Origin: Paenibacillus arenilitoris
Lineage (GTDB): Bacteria; Bacillota; Bacilli; Paenibacillales; Paenibacillaceae
Direction: 5' to 3'
Length of the DNA stretch: 36,917 nucleotides
NCBI RefSeq assembly: GCF_014705655.1
Contig: NZ_JACXIY010000054.1
Span: 1 to 36,917, forward strand
A program made the position numbers and the translations under genes. The notes under the pieces are model-generated. The model was not told the origin of the DNA. It saw nothing but the letters and a program-made list of their open reading frames with translations, and did not search any database. Shown in pieces: positions 24,760 to 32,538 of the stretch. Each line of letters starts with the position of its first letter. Positions within the stretch are counted from its first letter, which is position 1.

Positions 24760-25299
24760 TTACTTCTCATAAACTTGCGGCTTCAAAATGCCGATATAAG
24801 GCAGGTTGCGGTACTTCTCCGCGTAATCGAGCCCGTAGCCGACGACGAACTCGTCCGGCAGCGTGAAGCCCTTATAATCGGCCTGCAGGTCGACCGTGCG
24901 CCGCGCAGGCTTGTCGAACAAGGTTACGACCGTAACCGATTTCGCGTTCCGGCGTTCCAGCACGTCGATCAAATAGGTGAGCGTGAGGCCGCTGTCGATA
25001 ATATCCTCGACAATGAGCACGTCCCGCCCTTCGACCGATACGTCGAGGTCCTTGATGATCTTGACGACGCCGGACGATTTCGTGGACGCCCCGTAGCTGG
25101 ACACGGCCATAAAGTCGATCTCGAGCGGCACCTTAATTTCCTTAACCAGGTCGGCCATGAAAATAAACGCGCCTTTAAGAACGCAAATGACGAGCGGGTT
25201 GCGTCCGCTGAAGTCCTTGGTGAGCGTCTCTCCCAATTCCTTGACCTTCTCGCCGATTTGCCTCTCGTCGTACAGTATTTCCTGAATATCGTTCTGCAA
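24760..25299 (-). CDS. hpt: Hypoxanthine phosphoribosyltransferase
   Basis: The 179-aa purine salvage enzyme converts hypoxanthine (and usually guanine) with PRPP to IMP/GMP. The PRPP loop is VLIVEDIIDSGLT (VEDIIDSG at 97-104); VICVLKGAFIFMADL, the flexible loop region MAVSSYGAST, and FTLPDEFVVGYGLDYAEKYRNLPYIG at the C-terminus are family hallmarks. The start codon is TTG with GGGGG 9 nt upstream. It follows tilS by 51 bp; tilS-hpt-ftsH order is conserved in Bacillales. Salvage would complement the nucleoside importer encoded downstream of ftsH. Confidence 0.96.
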   Translation of the reverse strand: MQNDIQEILYDERQIGEKVKELGETLTKDFSGRNPLVICVLKGAFIFMADLVKEIKVPLEIDFMAVSSYGASTKSSGVVKIIKDLDVSVEGRDVLIVEDIIDSGLTLTYLIDVLERRNAKSVTVVTLFDKPARRTVDLQADYKGFTLPDEFVVGYGLDYAEKYRNLPYIGILKPQVYEK

Positions 25300-25350
25300 A
25301 GTCGAAATCCCCCTACGCCTTAACTATGTTTATGAGTGTACCAGTGCGTC

Positions 25351-26763
25351 TTATTCGTTACGCGCCCGGACGAACAATACGTCCTCCGTGCGGGATCCGG
25401 TCAGCGCGTGGCTCGACCTGCGGATGCCGGGTATCCAGAGCAATCGCCCGGCTGCGTCGAAGAGCAGCGGATACCGCGCTCTCTCGGACGGGGCGATTTT
25501 CTCGTCGACGAACATATCTTGCACTTTTTTCGAACCATTTAATCCTAAAACGTGAATTCTGTCGCCAGGACGCCGATTTCGAACGATGAGCGGATAAGCC
25601 AGCTCGGAGGCGTCGAAGCAGGCTTCGTAACGCGAAGCAGGCTTGCGGCCCAGTCCGGCGGCTTCGCGGATAAAATCGAATGTCCAGCCGCTCGGCTCCG
25701 CCGTCAAGCTCGCTTGGTCCCTTCCCGCTTCGTACTCATAATCGTCCGCTTCGGGGAGTTCGTTCCGCGGCAGCCGAAGCCAGCGCATCACGTCGTATTC
25801 CCTGAGGCAGCGAACCCTTGCCCCGGCGTCGGTCCGCCAGGTCGTCGGCGCATGAGGGGAGGCGGCAAGGCGCATCGTCTCGATCTGCTCAAAGGATATG
25901 TTTTCCGTTTCCTGCGAAAGATAACTTAATATTAGTTTAATCAATCTCCTTTGTAAAGCGACATGGAGACCGCTTAAACCGGTGCAGCTTACCGCGCATT
26001 CATCGGGGGATATCGTAACGAGCTGCGCGAATAAAGCTTCGGTCTGCTTCTCCATCCAATCGTCTTCCGCGCCCGCCACTTCGGCCAATCGCTGCAGCGA
26101 TTGCGGCAGCTGCGGATTATGCTGCGATAAATAAGGCAAAATGTCAAGCCGGATGATATTCCGGAAATAATAACGCTCTTCGTTGCTGCTGTCGACGCAG
26201 TACGGAATGCCGTGCTCCCGGCAGTAACGCAGAATGTCTGACTTTTTCATACGTAGCATCGGGCGAATAAGTTCCACGTTTTTTTCGCGTCTTTTGCTGA
26301 GCATTCCTGCCAGTCCGGTTAAGCCCGTCCCGCGGATAAGCCGCATGAGGACGGTCTCCGCCTGATCGTCGGCATGATGCGCCAGCGCGATCGCCGAAGC
26401 GCCGCGCCGAAGGGCGACTTCATGGAGAAACGCATACCTTCTCTCGCGGGAAGCCGCCTGTCCGTTCAATCGAGTTTCTTCTATATAAGAGGGCATATCG
26501 AGCAAGGCGGTCTCGCAAGGCACGCCCAGCTTCTCCGCATAGGCGGTCACGACCTCCAGCTCGCGGGCGGATTCCTCTATCCGGAAGCCGTGATTCACAT
26601 GCGCCGCGACGACCGACAGCTTCCCTTCGTCCGCCAAGGAAGCCAGCATATGCAGCAGCGCCATCGAGTCCGGGCCGCCGGAGACGGCCGCCACGATCCG
26701 GTCGCCCTCCGACCACAGCCCGCGCTCCGCTCGGGCCTTCTCCAGTTCGCTTCGCAAATTCAT
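25351..26763 (-). CDS. tilS: tRNA(Ile)-lysidine synthetase
   Basis: The enzyme of about 470 aa attaches lysine to C34 of the CAU-anticodon tRNA-Ile so that it reads AUA. The N-type ATP pyrophosphatase P-loop is VSGGPDSMALLH (SGGPDS at 28-33), followed by AAHVNHGFR, ALAHHADDQAETVLMRLIRGTGLTGL, LIRPMLRMKKSDILRYC and YCVDSSNEERYYFRNIIRLDILPYL. The C-terminal substrate-binding domain has RRPGDRIHVLGLNGSKKVQDMFVDEKI and a final LLWIPGIRRS. The start is uncertain between 26787 and 26763; the shorter form fits family N-termini. Confidence 0.95.
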   Translation of the reverse strand: MNLRSELEKARAERGLWSEGDRIVAAVSGGPDSMALLHMLASLADEGKLSVVAAHVNHGFRIEESARELEVVTAYAEKLGVPCETALLDMPSYIEETRLNGQAASRERRYAFLHEVALRRGASAIALAHHADDQAETVLMRLIRGTGLTGLAGMLSKRREKNVELIRPMLRMKKSDILRYCREHGIPYCVDSSNEERYYFRNIIRLDILPYLSQHNPQLPQSLQRLAEVAGAEDDWMEKQTEALFAQLVTISPDECAVSCTGLSGLHVALQRRLIKLILSYLSQETENISFEQIETMRLAASPHAPTTWRTDAGARVRCLREYDVMRWLRLPRNELPEADDYEYEAGRDQASLTAEPSGWTFDFIREAAGLGRKPASRYEACFDASELAYPLIVRNRRPGDRIHVLGLNGSKKVQDMFVDEKIAPSERARYPLLFDAAGRLLWIPGIRRSSHALTGSRTEDVLFVRARNE

Positions 26764-26806
26764 CGTCTTCGCATCCTCACCTTCCATTCGCTGCGGCCGC
26801 GCGCCG

Positions 26807-27730
26807 TCACATCATATTGCGCAGCAGCCAGAAAGCCGACGTCGCCAGCAGCACGGCCGTCCCCGCGGCAAGCCCCTTCAACCAGCCGGGCATGCCCGGC
26901 GTCCTGTGCGTATCCCGCCGGTGCATGAGCTGCCGCCAGGCGTCGGCTCCTTCGAGCGCATCCGCGAACTGCCCGGCGAACGCCTTGCGCAGCCAGCCGG
27001 CCACAGGCCTTAGCGCAAGGTTCGCTTCCGCGATCCGGATCAGATCGTCCGCCGAACGGTTCTGCGGAAGCAGCTCCTTCGTCAGCTGGTGAAGCCGCTT
27101 CGGCTCATGAAGCTGGATGCAGAGCACGGCGAAGGAGAACAGATCGTACCGCGGATCGGCTTGCCTCGAGCCCTCGTTCCAGTATCCGCGGTCGTAAATT
27201 TCCGTGAACTGGCGTATGCTCTTGCCGGCGGCCGTCACCCCGCCGTAATCCACGAGCTCGACATGCCCGTAATCGGCGACGAGCACGTTCTCCACCTTCA
27301 AATCGCCGAACACCCAGCCCTCCTGGTGCAGCTTCGACAGCTTCCCGAGCAGATTGAGGCCGACGAGCGGGAACCATTCCGGCCCTTGGCGCTTCAAATA
27401 ATCGGCAAGCGTCGTGCCGAGTATGTAACGCATGATGTAAAACGGATATTCGCGCCCGTCCGGTCCGTAGAGGTCGTCCACGTCGTACAAAAAGGAGTCG
27501 TGCCCCTGCTGCTTCTGCTTGGCCATCGACTGCAGCACATTGATCTCCGATTGCAGGTCGACGGCGTCCGAACCGACCTTAAGCGCGAACCAGCTTCGAT
27601 CGCGCTGTACAAGATATACTTTACCGTTTGCGCCCTCCCCAAGCAAACGTTCGACCCTGTATCGGCCATGCTTCCACTTGCCGGTCACCACCGTCCCGCG
27701 GCGGAGATCGACTTTAAACGACGTAGCCAC
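26807..27730 (-). CDS. yabT: Membrane-anchored Ser/Thr protein kinase (YabT-like)
   Basis: The 307-aa Hanks-type kinase has the Gly-rich loop GEGANGKVYLV (31-41), ATP Lys51 in FALKVG, Glu62, a catalytic loop GDLKVENVL with Asp143 and Asn148 (HRD replaced by VFGD) and Asp161 in VDYGG in place of DFG. A C-terminal membrane segment (GLAAGTAVLLATSAFWLL) anchors it with no extracellular sensor domain. In B. subtilis YabT acts early in sporulation and its activity responds to DNA; the same job is inferred from position between yabS and tilS. The GTG start lies in a 17-nt overlap with yabS. Confidence 0.9.
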   Translation of the reverse strand: MATSFKVDLRRGTVVTGKWKHGRYRVERLLGEGANGKVYLVQRDRSWFALKVGSDAVDLQSEINVLQSMAKQKQQGHDSFLYDVDDLYGPDGREYPFYIMRYILGTTLADYLKRQGPEWFPLVGLNLLGKLSKLHQEGWVFGDLKVENVLVADYGHVELVDYGGVTAAGKSIRQFTEIYDRGYWNEGSRQADPRYDLFSFAVLCIQLHEPKRLHQLTKELLPQNRSADDLIRIAEANLALRPVAGWLRKAFAGQFADALEGADAWRQLMHRRDTHRTPGMPGWLKGLAAGTAVLLATSAFWLLRNMM

Positions 27731-28439
27731 TCATCATCCCATCCGTTTCATCTCTGCTCTGTCTACCATAATCCCCCCGGCGGTAAAAATCAATCACATG
27801 CATGATCGCCGGGCCGGTTGGGGTCGTTCCTCCCATTTGCAGCTTAGGAAAAATGGCCTGCACGCCGTTCAAATGCGTCGTCCAGTTCAAGTCCATGACG
27901 CAATCGTCGCCATGCTTCGTTCCCGGAAAATGAAACACGGCGATTTCGCTCTTGCCCTGCCTGGCCTGCAAGCTAAGCATCAGATCGCGGATCGCTTCCT
28001 CGACCGCCGCCAGCTTCGGCTTCATGCTCGCGCTGGCATCGATCAGCAAGGCAACCTGCAAGCCCGACGTCTCGCCGAGCTCGTCGATGACCCGGACGAC
28101 TTCGCCGCGCTTGTCCGGCGGCAGCGCCTCGATCGCTCCGTTGCCGAGCACCTGCTTCAATTCCTTCTGCACGGCAAGCTGAATCGTCTGGACGACGGTT
28201 TTGCGCGTCATCATCTGCACCGTCTGCGACAGCTGCCGCATATTGACGAGCCTGCTCAGCCCGCCGCCGGCGCGCGCGATCTCGTCGATCTCGGTCGCGC
28301 CGAGCTCGCCGACGTCTCCGTGATCGAGCACGCCCACCACGTTGACCGCGATGCCTTCCGAACTCGCATGAGCGGCCGCCACCACCGGACTTAGTCCGAC
28401 GTTCGAACAGCCGTCCGTAATCAATAAGATTTGTTTCAT
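27714..28439 (-). CDS. yabS: vWA domain protein (YabS-like)
   Basis: The 241-aa protein begins KQILLITDGCSNVGLSP and holds a von Willebrand A domain in its second half with a complete MIDAS: DASAS (134-138) and GGTTPTG, so it should bind a divalent metal and a partner protein. The partner is unknown; pairing with the YabT kinase (17-nt overlap) suggests a shared sporulation-phase complex. The start at 28439 has AGGAGGG 6 nt upstream. Its leader carries two hairpin repeats directly before the ribosome binding site. Confidence 0.9.
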   Translation of the reverse strand: MKQILLITDGCSNVGLSPVVAAAHASSEGIAVNVVGVLDHGDVGELGATEIDEIARAGGGLSRLVNMRQLSQTVQMMTRKTVVQTIQLAVQKELKQVLGNGAIEALPPDKRGEVVRVIDELGETSGLQVALLIDASASMKPKLAAVEEAIRDLMLSLQARQGKSEIAVFHFPGTKHGDDCVMDLNWTTHLNGVQAIFPKLQMGGTTPTGPAIMHVIDFYRRGDYGRQSRDETDGMMSGYVV

Positions 28440-28455
28440 CGTTATCCCTCCTGAA

Positions 28456-28534
28456 ATGTTTGCGACAGCAAACATCGCATCGTAAGCTTAGGCCTATGAT
28501 TGTGAAACAATCATCGCATCGTAAGCTGGAATCC
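28456..28534 (-). repeat. Two hairpin repeats in the yabS leader (GCTTACG family)
   Basis: In transcript order, copy 2 (28534-28496) and copy 1 (28495-28456) each contain GCTTACGATGCGATG followed by a perfect hairpin. The stems differ but stay paired: ATGATTG/CAATCAT and ATGTTTGC/GCAAACAT. The last hairpin ends 3 nt before the yabS Shine-Dalgarno. The same GCTTACG-hairpin unit occurs four times before yabR (32539-32690). Confidence 0.75.
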
Positions 28535-28582
28535 TTTCTATCAGCTTTGCCTATTTTGGGAGAGAACAAACAACTAGACGGC

Positions 28583-28606
28583 AAAAAAACACGGCCCGCA
28601 GGCCGT
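28583..28606 (-). terminator. Rho-independent terminator upstream of yabS
   Basis: Minus strand: ACGGCC-tgcg-GGCCGT, then G and seven T. It lies about 340 bp downstream of the spoIIE terminator and 145 bp upstream of yabS, so it ends some other transcript, or is a backup for spoIIE. Confidence 0.8.
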
Positions 28607-28635
28607 TTATCTTCTATGTAAGCTTGCCATGACGC

Positions 28636-28824
28636 TTAATCTCAAAAATTGAAACTACCGAGCAAAATTAGAGGTTTTTGCCGCCGATAGTTTCATTATC
28701 TGAAACTAGTCCTACAATTTAGGCGATCCTTCAGCCGCTCCTCCATTTTTAATTTCAATTTTCGAAACTGCTGAATGCCTCTTATCCCCATTAAGCCGAT
28801 TAATTTCAATTTTTGAGACTGCTG
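28636..28824. repeat. Cluster of four GTTTC/GAAAC palindromic repeats
   Basis: Copies at 28636-28659, 28688-28710, 28749-28773 and 28800-28824. The last two are near-identical TTAATTTCAATTTT-YGARACTGCTG repeats spaced 51 bp. The first carries the same core (TCTCAAAAATTGAAA) in opposite orientation, and the second is a perfect hairpin TAGTTTCA-5 nt-TGAAACTA. Short open frames across them (such as 28696-28944) come from the repeats and are not called as genes. Confidence 0.7.
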
Positions 28825-28942
28825 GACATCATTACCTCCAAAGATGTCGCCAATCCCCGTAACCGACACATGCGCATTTCGCTTCGCCGCCAACAACGCG
28901 CAACACGCGCCAATTCCCGTGAAAACCGAATGTTTCCACGCC

Positions 28943-29002
28943 AAAAAAGCCCGTTGGCGCCGGCCGCGAATGACGCGATCCCGACCGGCCGCCTAACGGA
29001 CT
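28943..29002 (-). terminator. Rho-independent terminator of spoIIE
   Basis: Minus strand: a long imperfect stem of CCGTTaGGCgGCCG against CGGCcgGCgCCAACGG followed by six T. It lies about 110 bp after the spoIIE stop; the gap between them (29003-29110) is purine-rich on the transcript strand and shows nothing else. Confidence 0.85.
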
Positions 29003-29110
29003 TCCTGCAGCTGCGCACGTTCGCTCCTCCTTCCCCTTTTCCTTCCTTTGCGCGCGATTGTTAAAATCCCTTTTGTCCCCCGCCTCCTTCCATCCATGCT
29101 ATGCCTCCGG

Positions 29111-31603
29111 TCAGCTCACCGTCCTCGGACGCTCCATGCGGGATACGCCGGGAAACCGGAACGACGCCCACTCCGGCAAATGCTTGTCGATGCGCGCCAC
29201 TAGCACCGTCATATCGTCGACGATTTCGCCGTTGTGGTGGCGTACCACCTTCTCGAGCAGCGCATCGGCCATCTCCTGCGGATCCTCCGTGCTCAGCTCG
29301 CCGATGATCCGCTTCATCCACAGCTCTTTGTTGACCGCATGACCCGGTGCGTCGTATATACCGTCGCTCATCATGACGAGCGTATCGCCCGACTGCATCT
29401 GCATCGACACGAAATCGACGTCGATGTCCTGCAGGATGCCGATCGGCAAGTTGTTGGCCGTCACCGGAATGACCTCGCTGCCGCGCTTAATGAAGCTCGG
29501 CGTTGAGCCGATCTTCATGAACGTCGTCTGGGCCGTATATAAATCGACGATCGCCAAATCGACCGTCGCGAATATTTCGTCGGAGGAGCGTAGCAGCAGC
29601 ACCGAGTTCACCGACTTCACGGCCAGCTTCTCGTCCATGCCGGACTGAAGCAGCTGCTGCAGGATCGACAGCGCCGCGCTGCTCTCCTGGCGCGCGCGCT
29701 CGCCGTTCCCCATGCCGTCGCTGATCGCGACCGCGAATTTGCCGTTGCCGAGCTCCACCATGCTGAAGCTGTCCCCGGACAGCAGGTCTCCCCCCTTGGC
29801 CGCACCCGCTATGCCGGTCTCCACCTCGAATTGCTTCGCCGAACCGAAGGCAACCAGGGTCGGATCGCCGTTCTTCGCCGGCGGAATTTCCGACTTCACC
29901 GCGATATGCTCGCCCAAAATGTCGCTGAGCAGCGGGGCGATGATTTTGCGGCACTCGTCGTACCCCTTCCCGAACGAATGATACACCTCGATATCTACGT
30001 TTCCCTCCTCCAAGCTCACAATATCGATGCCTTGAATCGATAAGCCGAGTCCTTCCACCGCCTCCCGTATTTGTTCTTCCTGCAAATGCAGCGTCTGCCC
30101 TTCCCGCTTGATTTCCTTCGCCAAATCCTCCATGACCTGCGAGACGCCCTGCAGCTGATCAGCGACAAGCTGGCGGGAGTCGTATATTTGCTTCTTCCAA
30201 TGCATATTGTTCTTATAAAGCTCGTACTGCTGGCGCATGTCGAGCAGCACTTGGGACGACTTCACGCAGTGCGCCGTCCACGCGCGCGGAACGTCCTTCC
30301 CGACCGGAACGCGGTCCTCCTCCACCGCGGTCATCATTTCGGTCATCATATTGTACGTATGAAAAAACTTGTCCTCCCAGCACGCGTGTTGCCTATGGCA
30401 GGACGCGCAGCTCCGCTCGGCCACGGCGTTCATGAAATGAGCGACTTCATCCTCCTTTTTCGCGGACGTCGCCGCGCTGTTCAGCTGGCCGAAGCTTCGC
30501 GACAGCTGCTGGAACACTTCGGAGTACTGCGAGACGCGGTCCGCCGTCACCTCGCGAACCCGCTTCGCGTATTCATGCTGCGATTTCGCATGCTCGATCG
30601 TACCCGGCACGTACCTGGAGATCGTCCGGATCATGCTGCGGGGGGTCAGCATCAGCAGCGTGGCGGCCGCAACCGATTCCCAGGTCGAGCTCATCACATC
30701 CGCCTGACTGCCCACATATATGGATAAAATCGACGTCCCGAGCAGCATCCCGAAGGCGGCGGCCGCTTTGCCGCCGTCGCGCAGCAATCCGGCAAGCAGG
30801 CCCGCAAATGCCAGCATGCTCATCTGCACGACCGCGCCGAAATCCGCCAAGCTCAGAATGAGGCCCGCAACGACGCCGACCGAAGCACCAAGCGGCGCGC
30901 CGCCTGCTAACGCAAACAATAAAAGCATGTATCGCGACATGATATGCTCGGCCGACATGCCGTACAGCATCCAGCCGACCGCCCCCGTCATGACCGAGGC
31001 GAGCAGAATCATGAGACAGATGATTTCTTCGTTTTTGAGCTGTGCCGACTTTTTGGTCATCGTAAGCACGGGAATCGCCTGAATAAACACGAGGGTAAGC
31101 ACGAAGCCGAGCGCGGCTTCCACGACGACGAGCATAAAGTTGTACCAGCTCAGCGCATCCCCGATAAAAACGCTGAACAGCTGCACGAGCAGCGTGGACG
31201 CGAACACCAGAATCGGCGCCGACGACAGCTCCGCCTTCTCGTAAGCCTCCAGCCCTTTTAAGAAAAGGAACAGCACCGCGATCTCCATCGCGATCCACAT
31301 CGGCGCGGGATCGGCCGTCAGCCAGCTCCCCGCGACGAGCGATACCGCCACCCACGGATAAATGTCGCGTCTCATGAAATAGATGACGGCGAAATAGGCG
31401 ATCGCGAACGGCATAAGCGACTCCAGAATAACCGCCCGTCCGAGCAGGAAAGCGACGCCGACCAGCAGAAAAGCCCATTTCTTCGCCATCAATACTTGTA
31501 TGAATCGGCGCGCCGCTATCCAATCCTGTCCTTTTTGCATGGCCCTATGAAAGACATTCGTCCGTTTTACGCCTGGAGCAACAACTACGTTATCGTTATC
31601 CAC
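29111..31603 (-). CDS. spoIIE: Stage II sporulation protein E (PP2C phosphatase)
   Basis: The protein of about 830 aa dephosphorylates SpoIIAA to activate sigma-F in the forespore and works with FtsZ at the polar septum. The N-terminal third has about ten membrane segments (FLLVGVAFLLGRAVI onward), the middle region has a Cys cluster (RSCASCHRQHACW) and helices, and the C-terminal PP2C domain has GGDLLSGDSFSM, GKFAVAISDGMGNGERA, TLVMMSDGIYDAP and EIVDDMTVLVARI with the metal-binding Asp residues. An upstream ATG at 31642 overlaps the predicted -10 box and has no ribosome binding site; GTG at 31603 has AGGTGG 9 nt upstream and is chosen. Confidence 0.95.
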   Translation of the reverse strand: MDNDNVVVAPGVKRTNVFHRAMQKGQDWIAARRFIQVLMAKKWAFLLVGVAFLLGRAVILESLMPFAIAYFAVIYFMRRDIYPWVAVSLVAGSWLTADPAPMWIAMEIAVLFLFLKGLEAYEKAELSSAPILVFASTLLVQLFSVFIGDALSWYNFMLVVVEAALGFVLTLVFIQAIPVLTMTKKSAQLKNEEIICLMILLASVMTGAVGWMLYGMSAEHIMSRYMLLLFALAGGAPLGASVGVVAGLILSLADFGAVVQMSMLAFAGLLAGLLRDGGKAAAAFGMLLGTSILSIYVGSQADVMSSTWESVAAATLLMLTPRSMIRTISRYVPGTIEHAKSQHEYAKRVREVTADRVSQYSEVFQQLSRSFGQLNSAATSAKKEDEVAHFMNAVAERSCASCHRQHACWEDKFFHTYNMMTEMMTAVEEDRVPVGKDVPRAWTAHCVKSSQVLLDMRQQYELYKNNMHWKKQIYDSRQLVADQLQGVSQVMEDLAKEIKREGQTLHLQEEQIREAVEGLGLSIQGIDIVSLEEGNVDIEVYHSFGKGYDECRKIIAPLLSDILGEHIAVKSEIPPAKNGDPTLVAFGSAKQFEVETGIAGAAKGGDLLSGDSFSMVELGNGKFAVAISDGMGNGERARQESSAALSILQQLLQSGMDEKLAVKSVNSVLLLRSSDEIFATVDLAIVDLYTAQTTFMKIGSTPSFIKRGSEVIPVTANNLPIGILQDIDVDFVSMQMQSGDTLVMMSDGIYDAPGHAVNKELWMKRIIGELSTEDPQEMADALLEKVVRHHNGEIVDDMTVLVARIDKHLPEWASFRFPGVSRMERPRTVS

Positions 31604-31640
31604 TAACAGACACCACCTATCCGAATGGAATGTGTTTCCC

Positions 31641-31706
31641 ATTATAGGAGGTTGTCCGCATGAAGTTTGTCAGTTATCGTAACACGTCAAAAATTTTTTT
31701 CCGACA
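31641..31706 (-). promoter_or_regulatory. spoIIE promoter, Spo0A-dependent type (predicted)
   Basis: CTGACA (31668-31673), a 21-bp spacer and perfect TATAAT (31641-31646) on the minus strand. An abnormally long spacer is characteristic of Spo0A-activated sigma-A promoters such as B. subtilis spoIIE and spoIIG. TGTCGGAA (31699-31706) and TGACGTG (31683-31689) just upstream resemble the 0A box TGTCGAA with mismatches. The rest of the 31604-32012 gap holds only the yabR terminator. Confidence 0.7.
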
Positions 31707-31946
31707 AAAACAATTGCCCCCGCGCGCCTTGTCACCGAGCCTTCAAACGTACGCGCCGCTTAGGTTTGTCCGCTTGAGACCACAACAGGCCGCCTCTATG
31801 CGACAGCAAAAAGCGTGCCCCGATTTTCCCCGGCCATGGCGAATCGACGTTGGAACATGTCGGGAATGATGGAGGATGAGAGAAAAGTTTTTTTTCGCAT
31901 CCGGAATATTCCGTCAATACGACACGGTCAAGCCGCGGACGGACGC

Positions 31947-31977
31947 AAAAAAGGCAGAACCGGGATGGTTCCGCCTT
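31947..31977 (-). terminator. Rho-independent terminator of yabR
   Basis: Minus strand: AAGGC-g-GAACC-5 nt-GGTTC-t-GCCTT followed by TTTT. The tRNA genes found here in B. subtilis (trnSL) are not seen. Confidence 0.88.
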
Positions 31978-32012
31978 GTGCGTATAAGGTTTAACGTATT
32001 CTGCTTACAAGC

Positions 32013-32516
32013 CTAAACCCGCTTGGCTCCGCGTCCTCCGCGTTTGCCCTCCGTATTCTTCTTCAGAGAGGAAATGCGCTCTTCGCTGTCTTTCAGGAAA
32101 CGTGACATTTTATCTTCGAATGACGGTTTGCCGTAGGCCGGTCTGCCAGACGATTGCTTATTGAAGGGACGTCCGCCTCCGCCGCCTCCGCGGTTGAAAC
32201 GTTCTCCGCCGCCCGTGCCTCCAGCATAGCCGCCTCCGCCGTGGCGCTCGCGTTGTTGTGGCGCTGGTTGGCCTTCCGGCCGGTCGATGGCTTGCTTAAT
32301 GGAAAGTCCGATCTTGCCGTCTTTGTCCACGTTGATCACTTTAACCTTCACGATGTCGTCAATTTTCAGGTGATCTTTCACGTCCTTGACGTAGTTATCG
32401 GCGATTTCCGAAATGTGAACAAGACCCGTGACACCTCCCGACAAGTCGACAAATGCCCCGAAATGCGTAATGCCTGTCACTTTTCCTTCTAACTTAGCGC
32501 CCACTTCAATTGCCAT
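32013..32516 (-). CDS. yabR: S1 domain RNA-binding protein (YabR-like)
   Basis: The 167-aa protein has one S1/OB-fold domain (about residues 1-75: VGAKLEGKVTGITHFGAFVDLSGGVTGLVHISEIADNYV, DIVKVKVINVDKDGKIGLSIKQA), then a Gly/Arg-rich stretch (about 90-125, GGGG runs) and a basic helical tail. It is like general stress protein 13/YabR and likely binds RNA or ribosomes. The Gly-rich part is longer than in B. subtilis YabR. The ribosome binding site GGGAGG is unusually far (13 nt) from the ATG. The roughly 190-nt leader is made mostly of four hairpin repeats. Confidence 0.92.
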   Translation of the reverse strand: MAIEVGAKLEGKVTGITHFGAFVDLSGGVTGLVHISEIADNYVKDVKDHLKIDDIVKVKVINVDKDGKIGLSIKQAIDRPEGQPAPQQRERHGGGGYAGGTGGGERFNRGGGGGGRPFNKQSSGRPAYGKPSFEDKMSRFLKDSEERISSLKKNTEGKRGGRGAKRV

Positions 32517-32538
32517 AAAATAAAATGTTCCTCCCTAA

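Noticed and set aside
28696..28944. 82-aa minus-strand open frame in the spoIIE-yabS gap
   Set aside because: Its sequence is generated by the TTAATTTC repeats (QQ-KLKL twice) and it starts inside the spoIIE terminator region without a good ribosome binding site.
31643..32012. tRNA-Met/tRNA-Glu genes expected here from B. subtilis synteny
   Set aside because: I looked for T-arm GTTCRA and cloverleaf pairings in the gap and saw only the spoIIE promoter and the yabR terminator.
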